Part shown: in pieces, positions 35,032 to 47,740 of the stretch
How the letters are laid out: the number at the start of each line of letters is the position of its first letter
How positions within the stretch are numbered: position 1 is the stretch's first letter
Assembly (NCBI GenBank): GCA_963965975.1
Contig: OZ014414.1
Location: 2,765,501 to 2,829,500 of the forward strand
Length of the DNA: 64,000 bases
Reading direction: 5' to 3'
Origin: Xestospongia bergquistia
Taxonomy: Eukaryota > Porifera > Demospongiae > Haplosclerida > Petrosiidae
Program-made: the position numbers and the translations under genes
Notes under the pieces: model-generated
Databases searched by the model: none
What the model was told of the DNA's origin: nothing
What the model saw: the letters and a program-made list of their open reading frames with translations, nothing else

Positions 35032-38000
35032 TTATATAGGTTGAACACTCTCGTTATTTCCCACCTACAAAAATGAGGAAAAATGTTAGTAATAATAATA
35101 ATAATTGTGGTTACAAGTTGTTATAAGTTAACTTATTATTGTCACAAGTTGTTACATATAAATAGCATATATAAAGCAAAGTTTATACATACATTATTAA
35201 AATCCAAAGCCTCCTACTAATATTACATCGAAAGTTATGATCAGTGTCAAAGTTTAATATAATTATATTAAATTCAGTTAATAATCTGAAGGTATTCATA
35301 GCTAATATGTCCACTTTATATACATGTATACATTGATATATGGACAATGTAACTTACTGTTGTTTGTAAATAATCTTCATAAACATCTGCTATATTATTC
35401 TGTCTTATAGATCTTAAAGCATCTAATAAACTCCTTCTTGTTGCTCCTCTTCCTTTCTCCATAATCCATAACTGATACATACTGGTACAATCATGACATT
35501 TAGCTAGATTGACACTATCCATTTGTAGTGTTACACCTAACTGATTATACTCTGCAGTTCTGGCATGTGCAGTTATTTCTTGAATTGTAGGTTGTTGATC
35601 CAAGAGATGATCTGGTAAAGTAGATACATGTACACCTCCTTTAACTATACAACATAATATGAAATAGAAAATATACAATTATTTTAGTATTAATTTAATA
35701 AGAAAACCTTTTCTTTGTTAAGCAATAAAACAAGTGTAATTATATTATCAATGTTAACATGATGACAAAACTAGTCAAATGACACTGCCAATAATTGTGG
35801 GTGTCATCACATTACTAATTGCAACAGATGAAAAACTGGGAAATCATTTTAGAACATTTACTATAATACTTGACAAATAGATAATTAAATCAAACATTTT
35901 GGCAATTATCAGCACAGATATACAGAGTAAGACTAAAGCAGCTATTTTATAGAGATTGTTTACTGAATAACAAAATCAAGGACATGATATGCATAATGAC
36001 ATTATGTATTACACATGATCTTAGCAAGTTCTTAAGGCATGGCTGGTTCTAAAAAGAAGAAAGGTGGAGTTTGTGTATTTTGAAGTCACTACCAAGTCAT
36101 GTCTGACTCCTTTGGATGTTGATGAAAGTTAACAATTAACTTGCATAAATTATTGTACTACCTACAGCTGGTTGCCATATACTCAACTATTCAAGTTATG
36201 AATTGACTCTATCTTCCTCTTTAATAAATTGATCCACACAATAACATGATAAAATGAAAAAAATTGTCATTTGATCATGCCATTTTTAAATTTCACAAGT
36301 AAATGCTCCAATAAGTAATTTAAAAACATCCAGATAATTTGATACTCATTATTAAATTATTATTGAATTGTGTGGATTTTTTTCACACAAGTGGAAGGGG
36401 AATAGAAGTTGAAATTTACTTTTTACTTTTAAATACAATTAATATTCTGTTATATGTGTATTTTCACAATAAATTAAAACTCACCATCCATGGAAAACCA
36501 AGGTTGCTGACGAGATTTATCTATAACATTAGTAGTACAGTTTGCACGGCATACAAGTATTTCCTTGTCTTCCTTCAACTGACAAAAATGTTCTGTAGTT
36601 TTATTGGAACATATGGTACAGTAAAAATATTCCTCAAGATTTTCTTATGTTAGACATATATTGAAAGTTTTGGATCACCTCACCAATTCCTGTATGGACA
36701 ACATCACGTATAGTACTACATCTTTTGTAGGGATCTGAATAATATACTGCAATCCAATAAATTCCATCAACTAAAAGAACATCACCATAATTAGTTTGTA
36801 AAGTGATGACATTACGATAACGTGGTGTGGAACGTAGTGGACGTTTAAGTTGAAAAGCAAGCTGATTTTTAGAACATAGAAGATTGACAACTAATGAAGG
36901 GAAGATACATCGAGGAAATGGCTTCATATCCCGTGACACAATTAAAAGGTCAACATGTTCCTTGAAAGCAAATGGTAAAGAATCGTAATTGGTAGAAGGT
37001 GTAGTAGGAAGGACAGTTGGAATAAAATATTTTTCCTCCTTGGGTAGATAGGCCATGATGAGTAAACTGGTCATTAAATGGAGAAAATTGTCTGCTGTAA
37101 AGTCATCAGAGAATCCATTAAATAGGGGCAGTGACAATAAATCTCTTGTAAAACAACCCTCATCTTTGAGGTCTCTATAATCACTTGGTTTAATAATGAT
37201 ACGATTACCTTCTATACCATGAACTTTCAAATGATCAATCGTTTCAGCAAAAGAGATATTAATCAAATCAGAAAATAATGTAAATAATGGTTGAGGATGA
37301 AGAAACACTACATTAGGTAAGATATCAGGAAAGTAAAGGAAGACAGTCAGATTATGATAATACATTAAAGCTGCTTCAACATCATCAACTTTCATTTGTA
37401 AGCCTTCGCCAATATCTTGGCATTTAGATTTACTCACAACAAATATGTTGGATTGACAAAACTTCTGGTCTAGTTCTAGCTTAAACAAAAACCATCGAAT
37501 AGGGATTGGAGCTTTTAGGGAATATTCACATATTTGACAACGGATTTCATCAGCTAGTTCTTTCTCATACTTGTCTCTGGCAATAGCATTGACAGGAAAG
37601 ATTACTGCATCTCCTTTTTCACGATAAAGAATGGCTTGATCTTTTAGATTTAATTCTTTCAATTTTGACCAAAGAATAAAATTTTTGGTTTCTATTGACT
37701 CACCAGAATAACCAGGCTTCACTAGTTCATCATAGTATGTCCCCAATACTATGCAGTGTGGCTTTTGAACATTCTCTTCTTCATTCTTATTTTCAGGTAT
37801 TCTTAGAGGATTAACTGATGTTAATGAACGAAACAAAGCTTCAAAAAGCTGTAGATTTGTAATCTGCCTTTCTACTGGATAACCAATTAGATTTCCTTGA
37901 ACACAGAAGAAGAATTTAGCTTTATCATCAAGTCGCTCATCCAGCTTGTGTGTAAAAATATTGACTGAGTTATATCGTAACAATGCTGGAGCAATATCTA

Positions 38001-41000
38001 TAAATGCAGCCTGACCACCAGTATCAATACCATATATCCAATGAGCTTTATAAAGCTCTTTAGATTCCTGTACATGATCTAACAATTTTATGATATGCTG
38101 AGATACATCAGACTTTGGTCTGTCTTCTATTATCGTTATTTGGTTAGGTTTATTTATGTCTGTGTCTGGTAATGGCTGATATGACTTAGCTGCTACTGGT
38201 TCTTCAATTGATCTGCCAACTACATCACTTCCCACTTGATGAGCTTTGATTTCTGGTGATATTTCCATGTTGTTCTTAATATTTCCAGCAATAATTTCCA
38301 TTATATCATCAGGCTTCACTATTTTCCATGATGATTTCTGATCATCACCTTTGATAGCAGTTATGACATGTGCTGGACGTGGGGCAACTACATTAGTACT
38401 GTTATGTACATTGTCACTATCACTTGGTTCATCATTATACAATAGCCTTAGAAAAGATGATTTACCAGTTCCAGGTGCACCAGATATTGAAAACTTGGAG
38501 AATTCAACAGTTACAAAACCGTTCTTCATAGCTTTGTCCAGTAACACATCATTGGCATCTAGTAATAAAATAACTTTATGATTTTTTAAAATTTATTTAA
38601 TTATCAATTTAACAAACACATTACTATGAATATTAGGTTATAACATAAATTGTTACTTTTCGAAAACACAAACTGTCTGTTCAGACCTAAAGATTGGGAC
38701 AAGTAAAATGAATCTTTTTTACAAACAATTGTAAGACTGTCTGACATGCTATGTGTGACATGTAAATTAATCAAAATGGTCCCAAAAAGCCACCTTTCAC
38801 ATTAGTATTGGTTTCTATTCCCTTTCCTGTGCTCTATGACATGCATGTAATATAATACTAATATGAACCCATAATCTCTGTATAGTTGACTACCGACTCA
38901 ATAATATTATCTCAAGCTAAGGATAAGCTACAGAGAAATAGTTTGCAATACATCATGCAAATCTGCTTAAAACATGAAAAGAAAGTGGAGTGCCAGATGT
39001 TTAGGAAAGTAGTAAACTAGAAATACTATATCACAGGAATAGTGTCTTTCACATACTACCATGATATGATGTCATATATACTTGCAGATTATTAACGAAT
39101 GAACACACAAGCATTCATTAGCTGGAATAAAAATGCTTAGAAACAGTTGAAAATGTCTTTTACAATACACAATTCTTTGTGTACATGTACAATAAATAAT
39201 AGGGTAAAGATAGGAGTTGGAATGTGGTTGAAATTGCACATAAATTTATATGGCTACCATAAAAATGGACACATGTACAATAACAAATAATATGTTTGTA
39301 GTAGTAAGGTATGTAATGTTTGAGTTTCCATTGCTATACATAAAGTTCACAAAAGCTTATACAATACTCTTCACATTAAGGTGACAGTGTACTTGGTTTG
39401 TATTAATCGTGTTTTATTAAATCAGTGAGAATAAGTCACTAGTATATTGATTAATAATTTATATTGACAAAGTAAAGTTATAAGGTCTTGAGGTTAGAAA
39501 TCACTGAAACAACTTGGAAACAATCACATGCTGTCCTTGAAATATTGACAAGTAAGTATGAGAAGAAAAACAACTACTTGTTGTGTATGTTATTAGTAAT
39601 GGTCCTAGTAGAGTTATACACTAAACATTTCACAATGACAACGGTGTGAATCCATACCCAGAAATACTAAATATTAAGGGATATATGTGACATGGGCTTA
39701 CAAAATGAACTCCTGAATAAACCATCCCAGGATAAAATAATTATTGAGGGATATTTGGTATTAAAGGACAAATACACATGCACTGGGCTACTAAGAACCA
39801 TCCCAGAATATACTAAGTACTAAGAACATAGTATTATAGTATTAGGGGCCACATATGCACTGGGCTCCAAAATGGACCCTTGAATGAACCAACTCATGAT
39901 GTACTAAGTACAACTTTATATTAAATGATATATAGGCATGCACTAGGCTCGTGAGACCACCATCCCAGGATGAAGTAAGTATCTAGTGATAGTAGTGTTT
40001 AGAAATTTGTATGCACTAGGCTAATGAATTTACCATTCTAGGATATACTACAGTTAGTATGAATACTTAGCACTAAGGAATGTGTCTATCTCTTGAGTTG
40101 GGGAGATATCAAGATGTACCAGTGATACTTGGTATTGAGGAACATACATGTGTTAGTATCAAGTTTAAGGATACTAAGTGTTGACATTGGTTCAGTCTTG
40201 GGGATTACTTAGTTACTCGGATATGTAGAATTACTAGTTAATACAATGGTCAAGATGTGGTGGTACTGGACATCACTCTTTTTTAAAAACTAAACATCAG
40301 TACAAGTACGTGAAAACTGTTTGTGTAAAACACTTATAGAACTGTCTGGTATGCCAAATAAATTAAGTAATATACATCATCTCACAAGAACATAATCTAA
40401 TACTAATAATCTTATAGGGCCTTTGTTATTACTCACATTGTTTACTATGATAATATAAAACTATCAGTTAGTCCTGGGAAGAAGCTATAATTATAATACT
40501 ACAGTAAATGTCCAGTGTAACAGTTAACATAATGTATTAACATATTATAGAGAAATTAAATTACCTGGATCAGATATTTCAGTGTCATGATTATGATGAA
40601 ATAGAAGCCTCTCAAGATCATCTACATGAACAAACAAATTATAGATAGTACTAATAATAATGATGAATTAATTAATAATGACCTAATGTTTAAATATACT
40701 AACTACAAGTTAATACAGTTATTAGTTATGTTGTTGTCAAAATTATATAAAATTAATAAACTATAATTAACTGAACTGTCAGTTCTTTCACTCAAACCTA
40801 ACATTAGATATTTTAGACCACATGTTCTGTATGTATTATATAACTCTGATGTATCAGTAATTTTTATCATGCTATGACTTAATTAACCAATCAGATTGCT
40901 CCATTTAGGTCAATAAATAAAGAGGAATACAAGTTCTTATATAATTTTTAAGGCTATAATTTTCAAGGTTATAAATATTTTAAATTTAAAATTCATTTCC

Positions 41001-43632
41001 TTAGTACTAGTTAGAATATAGTTGGTTCTTATTGTCCAGTTTAAGAAGTACAAGTATATAACTCTTTGTGTACATGTACAATAGATAATAGAGTAAAGGA
41101 AAGGGATAAGAGTTGTGGGTGTGGTTACAATAGAACATAAATTTATATGACTACAATATAAAATGGACAAATGTACAGTTGATTGGAATCATAATTTCAG
41201 TAACAAATACAAACAACATGTTTACAATAGTAAGGTATGTAATGTTTGAATTTTCATTGTTATAATAATAATTATATAGTTCACATAAGCTTATGCAATA
41301 TATAGTGTTCATTAATGTGACAAGTGTACTTGGTTTATAGTAATTACTGTTTTTTTACACCAGTGGGTAATGTTGTGATAATTGTTGTGATAATAAACCA
41401 CTAGTATATTGATTAATAATTTATATTAGCACATTAAGGTAATAAGGTCTTGTGCTTAGGAAGAGAGAAATCACTGTAACAACTTAGAAACCTTCACATG
41501 CTGGCCTAGAAATATTGACAAGTGAGAACAGAAGTCAAAACAAATATTTCTTGAGGATGTTATTCATACATTAAATGTTTCTCCAGTGACAATGGTAACA
41601 ATCCATTATCAGTGATATTTTTATATTAAGGAATAAATATGACATGAACTCCAAAAGGACCCTAAATGAACCATCCAGGATGTAATAAGTATCAAGGGAC
41701 ACTTGATATTAAGTGATATATAATGGGTTGGGCTACAGAGGACATCTCAGGATGTACTAATTATCAGGAGCACAGTATTAAGGGATACTTATGCACTCAG
41801 TACCAAAATGAACCCCTAAATGAGGGGTTCTAGGATGTATTAAATACAAAGGAATACTCAGTATTAACCGTTTATAATGAATTAGTTATTGTGAGTGTGT
41901 CCCTTAATACTAAATTAATAATTGCTAAAGACACTTAAGGTTTACTACCAGAAAGAAATAACTATTGGATATATATTATATATTATTATGCCCTATGGTT
42001 ATTTTATATAAAATATGAGTCCAATACCTTTAAGACTTCTACATAGAGAGCAAATTGTTGGACATAAAAATACATCTATCGTATTAACATGCACTTCAGT
42101 GCATGATGTTTTCATGTCTATTGTATATAAAGGGTTGAGCAATAGGTATACATTGGGACCACTTGAGTGTCATCACCACAGGATGTACTAAATATCAAGT
42201 GATATCAGTGTTTAATGATATGTATGCATTGGATTCATAAATTGACCATTATAAGATGTACTATGAATACTTAGTAGTAAGGAATGTGTATATCTCTTGA
42301 ATTGGGGTCATATCAAGATGTACTAGTGATACTTGGTATTAAGGAACATAGATGTACTAAACATATCTAGTATCAAGTTTAAAGATACTCAGTGTTGACA
42401 TTGCTCCAGTCTTAGGGACTATTTACTATCCTGGGATATATAGGATTGCTAGTTAATACAATAGACATGATGTGGTTGCACTGGACATAACTCTTTTATC
42501 AATCTAAAGATCAGAACAATTAAAAAATTGTTTGTTTAAAACAATTATAAGACAGTCTGATATGTCAAGTAAATAAAGTAATATACATTCACTCACTTGA
42601 ACATTTGTTTCTAATCTAATACTAATAGTCTTATAGGACCTTTGTTATTACTCACATTGTTTACTATGATAATATAAAACTATCAGTTAGTCCTGGGAAG
42701 AAGCTATAACTATAGTAAATGTCCAGTGTAACAGGTAACATAATGTATTGACATATTATATTGAAATTAAATTACCTAAATCAATAGTTTCAGCTCCAGG
42801 AACAAGATTTGATGCTTCTACATGAACAAACAATTTATACATAATATCAATAATAATGATTAATTAATTAATAATGACCTAATGTTTAAATATACTAACT
42901 ACAAGTTAATACAGTTATTAGTTATGTTGTTGTTAAAATTAGGTAAAATTAATAAACTATAATTAACTGAACTGTCAGTTCTTTCACTCAAATCTAACAT
43001 TACATATTTTGGACCACATGTTCTGTATGTATTAGATAACTCTGATGTATCAGCAACTTATACCATGCTATGACTTAATTAACCAATCAGAATGCTCTAT
43101 TTAGGTCAATAAATAAAGAGGTATACAAGTTCTTATACAATCTTTTTTCAGGCTATCATTTTCAAAGTTATAACAATCAATTTAATTAAAATTTCTGCTT
43201 TATATTTGTATTTTATACAAACACTCAAGCAGAATACCTTTGTCATGTACTATAGACAAAAGTATAAATGACAAAGTCATATTATTTCTATTACAAGTAA
43301 AATAGTAAGTTTTCCTTTGTTAATTAAAAATAACAATTCAACACATATGACAATAAATTATAATAATACATGAGAATGAATCAATAAAGTATCTTCATTA
43401 CAAGTTACTATATCAGACTATACCTTTATATTTATGTGGTATTCTTTTCTTTTTGTGAGGCATTCCTTTTTTCTTGTAAGGTCTCCCAATAGCTGGTTCT
43501 TTACCACAATTACTTGAAGCATCATATGACTCTGAGTCATGTCAGATGATAAAGTATGAGATTTTGGCTTCCTAGGATGTATATCTTTATCAGACTCTGA
43601 TATATATGATCTCAGTCTCTTCTGTTTTTTTC
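35032..43632 (-). pseudogene. Gene C: Roc-COR (ROCO) / Death gene, frameshifted, lacking a 2A exon
   Basis: Exons found: 43424-43632 (basic exon, KKQKRLRS start, KKKGMPHKKKRIPHKYK end, one-base deletion between); 42776-42817 (linker, 42 nt); 40565-40621 (linker, 57 nt); 36485-38558 (Roc-COR); 35358-35644 (C-terminal Death, phase 1 to 0); 35032-35064 (terminal, VGNNESVQPI, stop). The Roc-COR exon has P-loop GAPGTGKSS, DTGGQAAFIDIAP, GTYYDEL, FPVNAIARD, then COR motifs IPIRWFLFKLEL, YFPDILPNVVFLHPQPLF and KYFIPTVLP. A single inserted base near 36638-36648 interrupts the frame after QNFQYMSNI; the continuation EEYFYCTICSNK is intact in the next frame. The basic exon lies upstream of Roc-COR here but downstream in gene R, so it may be left over from a neighbouring unit. 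No Death exon or 2A exon precedes it. RPA1-type exons lie upstream in a compatible phase. Confidence 0.65.
38600..43150. repeat. Tandem duplication of a ~2.2-kb linker-exon unit in gene C
   Basis: The segments at about 38.6-40.9 kb and 40.9-43.15 kb are similar over most of their length, each ending with a linker exon (40565-40621 and 42776-42817) followed by the block TAATAATGATGAATTAATTA, AACTACAAGTTAATACAG and the CCAATCAGA...GCTC block near 40.88 and 43.08 kb. Each carries the family intronic repeat and its minisatellite. A partial third start lies at about 43.74-44.04 kb. Confidence 0.75.
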
Positions 43633-44904
43633 CTGTAATAAATTGAAGAAAACGTACTATTTACAGTTGTTAGAAGTGATTATAACATCACTAATTTTTC
43701 TTCTTTCTTGTATAATATAGATTTGCTTGTATGCATGACAATCTTTGCAAAGGTGACTTTTAAATTTTAAATTCAATCCTATAATAATAGCTAGAATATA
43801 GTCAGTTCCTATTGTCCAGTTTAACAAGTACAAGTCATAATTCTTTGTGTACATGTACAATAAATAATAGAGTAAAAGAAAGGAATAAGAGTTGTGGGTG
43901 TGCTTACAATAGGACATAAATTTATATGGTTGCAATAAAAAATGGACACATGTACAGTTGACTGGAGTCACAATTTCAGTAACAAGTACAAACAACATGT
44001 TTGTAGTAGTAAAGTATGTAATGTTTGAACTATCATTGATATATATAACGAAATAAAAACTAGTGACTTCTTATAATAAACATTTTGAAAATTTTGAATG
44101 GTAGTAACAAATAAGTCAGTAATATCAAAATTTACATATCTCAAGACTATTTTGAAAGTAAAAAACAATGGTCCTGAAAGCATTAAACAATGACTTTGAT
44201 TTAAAGAATGAACTTGATGAATGCTGAGTGGACTGATAGTAATTAAAGTGGTAGTTTTGCGAGGCCTTCCTCTAAAACTGTTATAACTAGGCTAATTCAT
44301 TGGTTCAATGTTGCCATTGATGAAGTCTAATGCTAAAAAAACTTTCCATGAGGATAAACATCATTGTATAATCATCTGTTTAGACATAACAACTATTCCT
44401 ATCAAGCCAAGTTGGAATCTCTAGCTAATCAGTATGACATATGACTGAACATTAAAGTAAGGGGTGGGGCTAGTAAAGGTTTAACACTCAAGCAGAATAC
44501 CTTTGTCATATACTGTGAATAAAATATAAATGATAAGTTATATTATTTCTATCACAAGTAAAATAGTAAGTGTTTCTTTGTTAATAAAAGCTAACAAGCA
44601 CATTTGACACACACGTATCAGTAATAAATGCTGAGTACTTCATATATTAATTGAAATGAAGTAATCTTATTTGTCAACATGGTCCAAGTATGTCATACAA
44701 ACATTGAATTGAATACATTACTTTCGAAATAAATAATTATCTTGAAATTTTGTTCTGATTTTATCTCTATAATTCACCATTAAAATTAATATCCTTAAGT
44801 ATTCTAATTCTGACACATCCTTCAATACTTGACAAGTGTGTTTAATGTGTAAGATGGATAAATATAACATCCATTTAAAATACAAGCTCTATGTGAATCA
44901 AATT

Positions 44905-45005
44905 CATAATTGGTAGCTTCCAAAGATGTTCATGAGCTAGTTTCTTCTTATCATTTAGAATGGGATTTTCACACTCTTCTTTCATAGTGAAGGTAAGGGC
45001 TCCTG
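44905..45005 (-). pseudogene. Degenerate Death-domain exon
   Basis: One minus-strand frame reads ENPILNDKKKLAHEHLWKL, recognisably the end of the family's Death exons (ESPIVNDKKTADLIRRYL). The N-terminal half and both splice sites have eroded. A related, more damaged copy lies at 16480-16580. It sits between the RPA1-type exons and the first linker of gene C, and probably marks the Death exon that gene C lost. Confidence 0.45.
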
Positions 45006-45916
45006 CATTTAGTTAAATATGAGTTGACACATACTATTAATCACTATTTAATTAAAACATAGTAATACCAGTGTTATTTGTAAAACGGTTAAATATTAGT
45101 TTTTCTTATAATGGAGTAAAAAACATTATTAACATGTTACACAATGATCAAGTTAATATAATGTATATAAGTAGGTAAATCAGATTATATATTTATGTTC
45201 AATGGTATTATTTTGGGAAATAAAGGTGTCATTTTGTGAGAGTTAATAGGTATGAGTAGTACATCTCTTTATATAAGCTATATATCTATCAATTTATATA
45301 GTGTGAATCAATTTGTTTATCACCTGTCATGCTGATGGTTATAGAAGCTATAGATTAAAATAAAACCAGTCTCAGTCACCACCAAGGAACCAAATTCAAT
45401 AATCTAGAGTTTATAACTTTTAACATGTCATTGGTACGTAGGTAATAATAATATGTTGTATTAATAATTATTTCCCAAAACATTAGTATTGAGAAAATGG
45501 TATACATAAAGAGACAAGCTATATAGAAAGTTTGTGTTCTTGGTTTATGGACAAATTAATACTACATATGCACTACCTTAGATAGAGATAAAATGCTATA
45601 CAATGTATTTTGGGGTCAAAACTTCAAAACATTTTTAAGTATGTTGAGCTAGCCCTTCAGAAGTCATAATCAGATCAGAATAGCCATAGGTACAATTTAG
45701 CTGTTGGGCTATTCACAATTTTTTACTTTAATCATGCATATGCTTTCTGGCTAAATTAAAGACACATAAACATAAGAGCTAGGTATTTATAAAATCCTAT
45801 AAAGTTGTTATAGGTTGGATTTGAATCTTAATGTACAATGTCCATGCCTTGCTACATGTTAAACAGTAAAGTAATTAATAATGCATGTATTTTACTCCAA
45901 CATTAATATAACACAC

Positions 45917-46630
45917 CTTCTAATCTAATCTGTGTGTTAGATTGAAATATTATTTCATATTCATTCTTGCATGTTGTAAATTGTTGTTTTGCTGGTTTGA
46001 TCCAACCATCAGATATAAGGTAAACCTATGACACAATGATAAACAGCATAATATAAGATTTTACTCAATTAAGTAGCCATCCATGAATTCAATTTATTTA
46101 TCATTCTATAAATTCCTTCAAACCTTGTTAGTTTCAAGAATAGAATTAACTCTGTCTGTATCATCATTAAAACCAGTACCATTTATTTCACCCTATCAAA
46201 ACATTAATCAGAGAACAATTATGTAATTATCTGCTAACAGATTGGTCTTTTAATTCAACAGACACGACACAGTCTTTTCCATTACTGGAAGTTCTAAGGT
46301 TATGTTTTGACACTACCTGAACCTTGATTGTCCACCTAAAAGTAAAAAATTAAGTCTCAACAATGTAGAACTCACTCTTCTAATAGACCTGGAATAGATA
46401 CTATTAACGACACTATAGACTAGTACACATCAGTTCGGCCTACTAGATATGTTATTGGATAGCTAAAACGAAAGACTATCCTATATCATTATGGTACAAC
46501 AAACTTACTTCTTTTGGTTTGGTTTAAGACTAGAAATAGGGATAATTTGCTGAGACAAAGCGCCAGCGGCTCTGGATAGAGTCACAGATGAGGACCTCTT
46601 GTGTGATCGATCTACTGGAGGTTTTGCCAT
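45917..46630 (-). CDS. RPA1-type single-stranded DNA-binding OB fold (DBD-A), four exons
   Basis: Exons 46509-46630, 46239-46335, 46124-46192 and 45917-46025 join in frame (phases 2, 0, 0, 1) into about 132 codons from an ATG. The product begins MAKPPVDRSHKRSSS, followed by PISSLKPNQKKWTIKVQV, RTSSNGKDCVVSVELKDQS, GEINGTGFNDDTDRV, LETNKVYLISDGWIKPA, KQQFTTCKNEYEI. This follows the DNA-binding domain A of the 70-kDa subunit of replication protein A, which coats single-stranded DNA in replication and repair. The N-terminal RPA1 domain and the later OB folds and zinc domain were not found. The last exon ends at GAAG|GTGTGT in phase 1, the phase of the ROCO-family exons downstream. It may be a truncated retained copy or the start of a chimeric gene. 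One donor (CAATCT|GTTAGC) is weak. Confidence 0.7.
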
Positions 46631-46879
46631 TCTTCCATCACCAAAACAAGATTGCATTTTAGTCAATGAAACATATTCGACACTGGGTTACCTCCATAAC
46701 TAGCGATGGGTGGTACAAAAATATTGAATACTTTGATACCCCGTTTGAATTTTCTGGTATCAATATTTTTATATGTACAATTACGTTGCCGTGGAAGTAG
46801 ATAGTCAACGAAACGAAAACGGAAATATGAAATCATACATGGGAACAACTTGCAAATGTAAAACAATATTTAATGAACA

Positions 46880-47740
46880 TTACTGGTAAATTGAGAAATA
46901 TTAGCGTTGGTTTTCATTTAAAAGTTGCTAACTTAATTGAACATTCAGGATACAGATCACGTGCACGCTCTCAGTTACCTGGAGGAAAAATGATCGAAGA
47001 AAGAGGGGACACTGCTTCATCACTTATGATGACCAAACACGTGCAAAACTGGCCAAGTATGCCAGTACCAATAGAAACAAAGCTGCCGTTGACAAATTCC
47101 CTCAAGAGCTTGGTCGTCCTATATCAGAGAGTTCAGTACGGAACATGAAGAAGGTTTTTCTTGAAAAACTGTATACAGATCCAGATCCATCAAGATTGTA
47201 AACTTACCACATGCTAGCCGAGGACATCCACTGATGGTTGACTTTGAAATAGTTATAATATATATATATATATAAGGAGTATCTGTCTGGCTGGGGGTAT
47301 TGTGAATGCTTCTATTGTGATAACAGGAGCCAAGGGAATCATACAACATTTCAAGCACAGTTTATTACGTGAGCATGGATGGTCAGGGAAAACATCGCCC
47401 TAGTCTTTCCTCTGTCGACATGGATATGTAAAACATAAAGATACTAATACTGCTAGAAAGTTGTCTGCTGACTACCTTGATCTGAAACTGGCATTTTTAG
47501 AAAGGATAAAGGAATAAGTTGTTGGAAGCATGATTCCATTAGAATTGATCATAAATTGGGATCAAACTTGTTGCAAACTTATTCCTGGAAGTGACTGGAC
47601 TATGGAGACACAGGGAAGTAAACAAGTCCCTGTGGTTGGTAAAGATGATAAACGGGGAAGTTTCAGTGCTTCTGGGATGGTGTTACCTTCTCAAGTGATC
47701 TACAAAGAAAAGACAAAGGCTCAGGGCAAATAGTGACATT
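46880..47740 (+). mobile_element. Remnant of a DDE-superfamily DNA transposon
   Basis: Pieces in different frames fit one transposase: a stretch with ELGRPISESSVRNMKK, then LPHASRGHPLMVDFE, then LVIYQ-like and KLSADYLDLKLAFLER-like segments, and at 47530-47733 IINWDQTCCKLIPGSDWTME with the QGSKQVPVVGKDDKR block. The Asp of NWDQT corresponds to a catalytic-core motif in DDE_1-type (pogo/jerky-like) transposases. Frames are broken by stops, and by an (AT)n tract at about 47252-47272. No terminal inverted repeats were recognised. A dead copy. Confidence 0.65.

Noticed and set aside
43657..44183. Minus-strand frames of 113 and 71 codons
   Set aside because: They lie in the family intronic repeat and are broken in the other copies.
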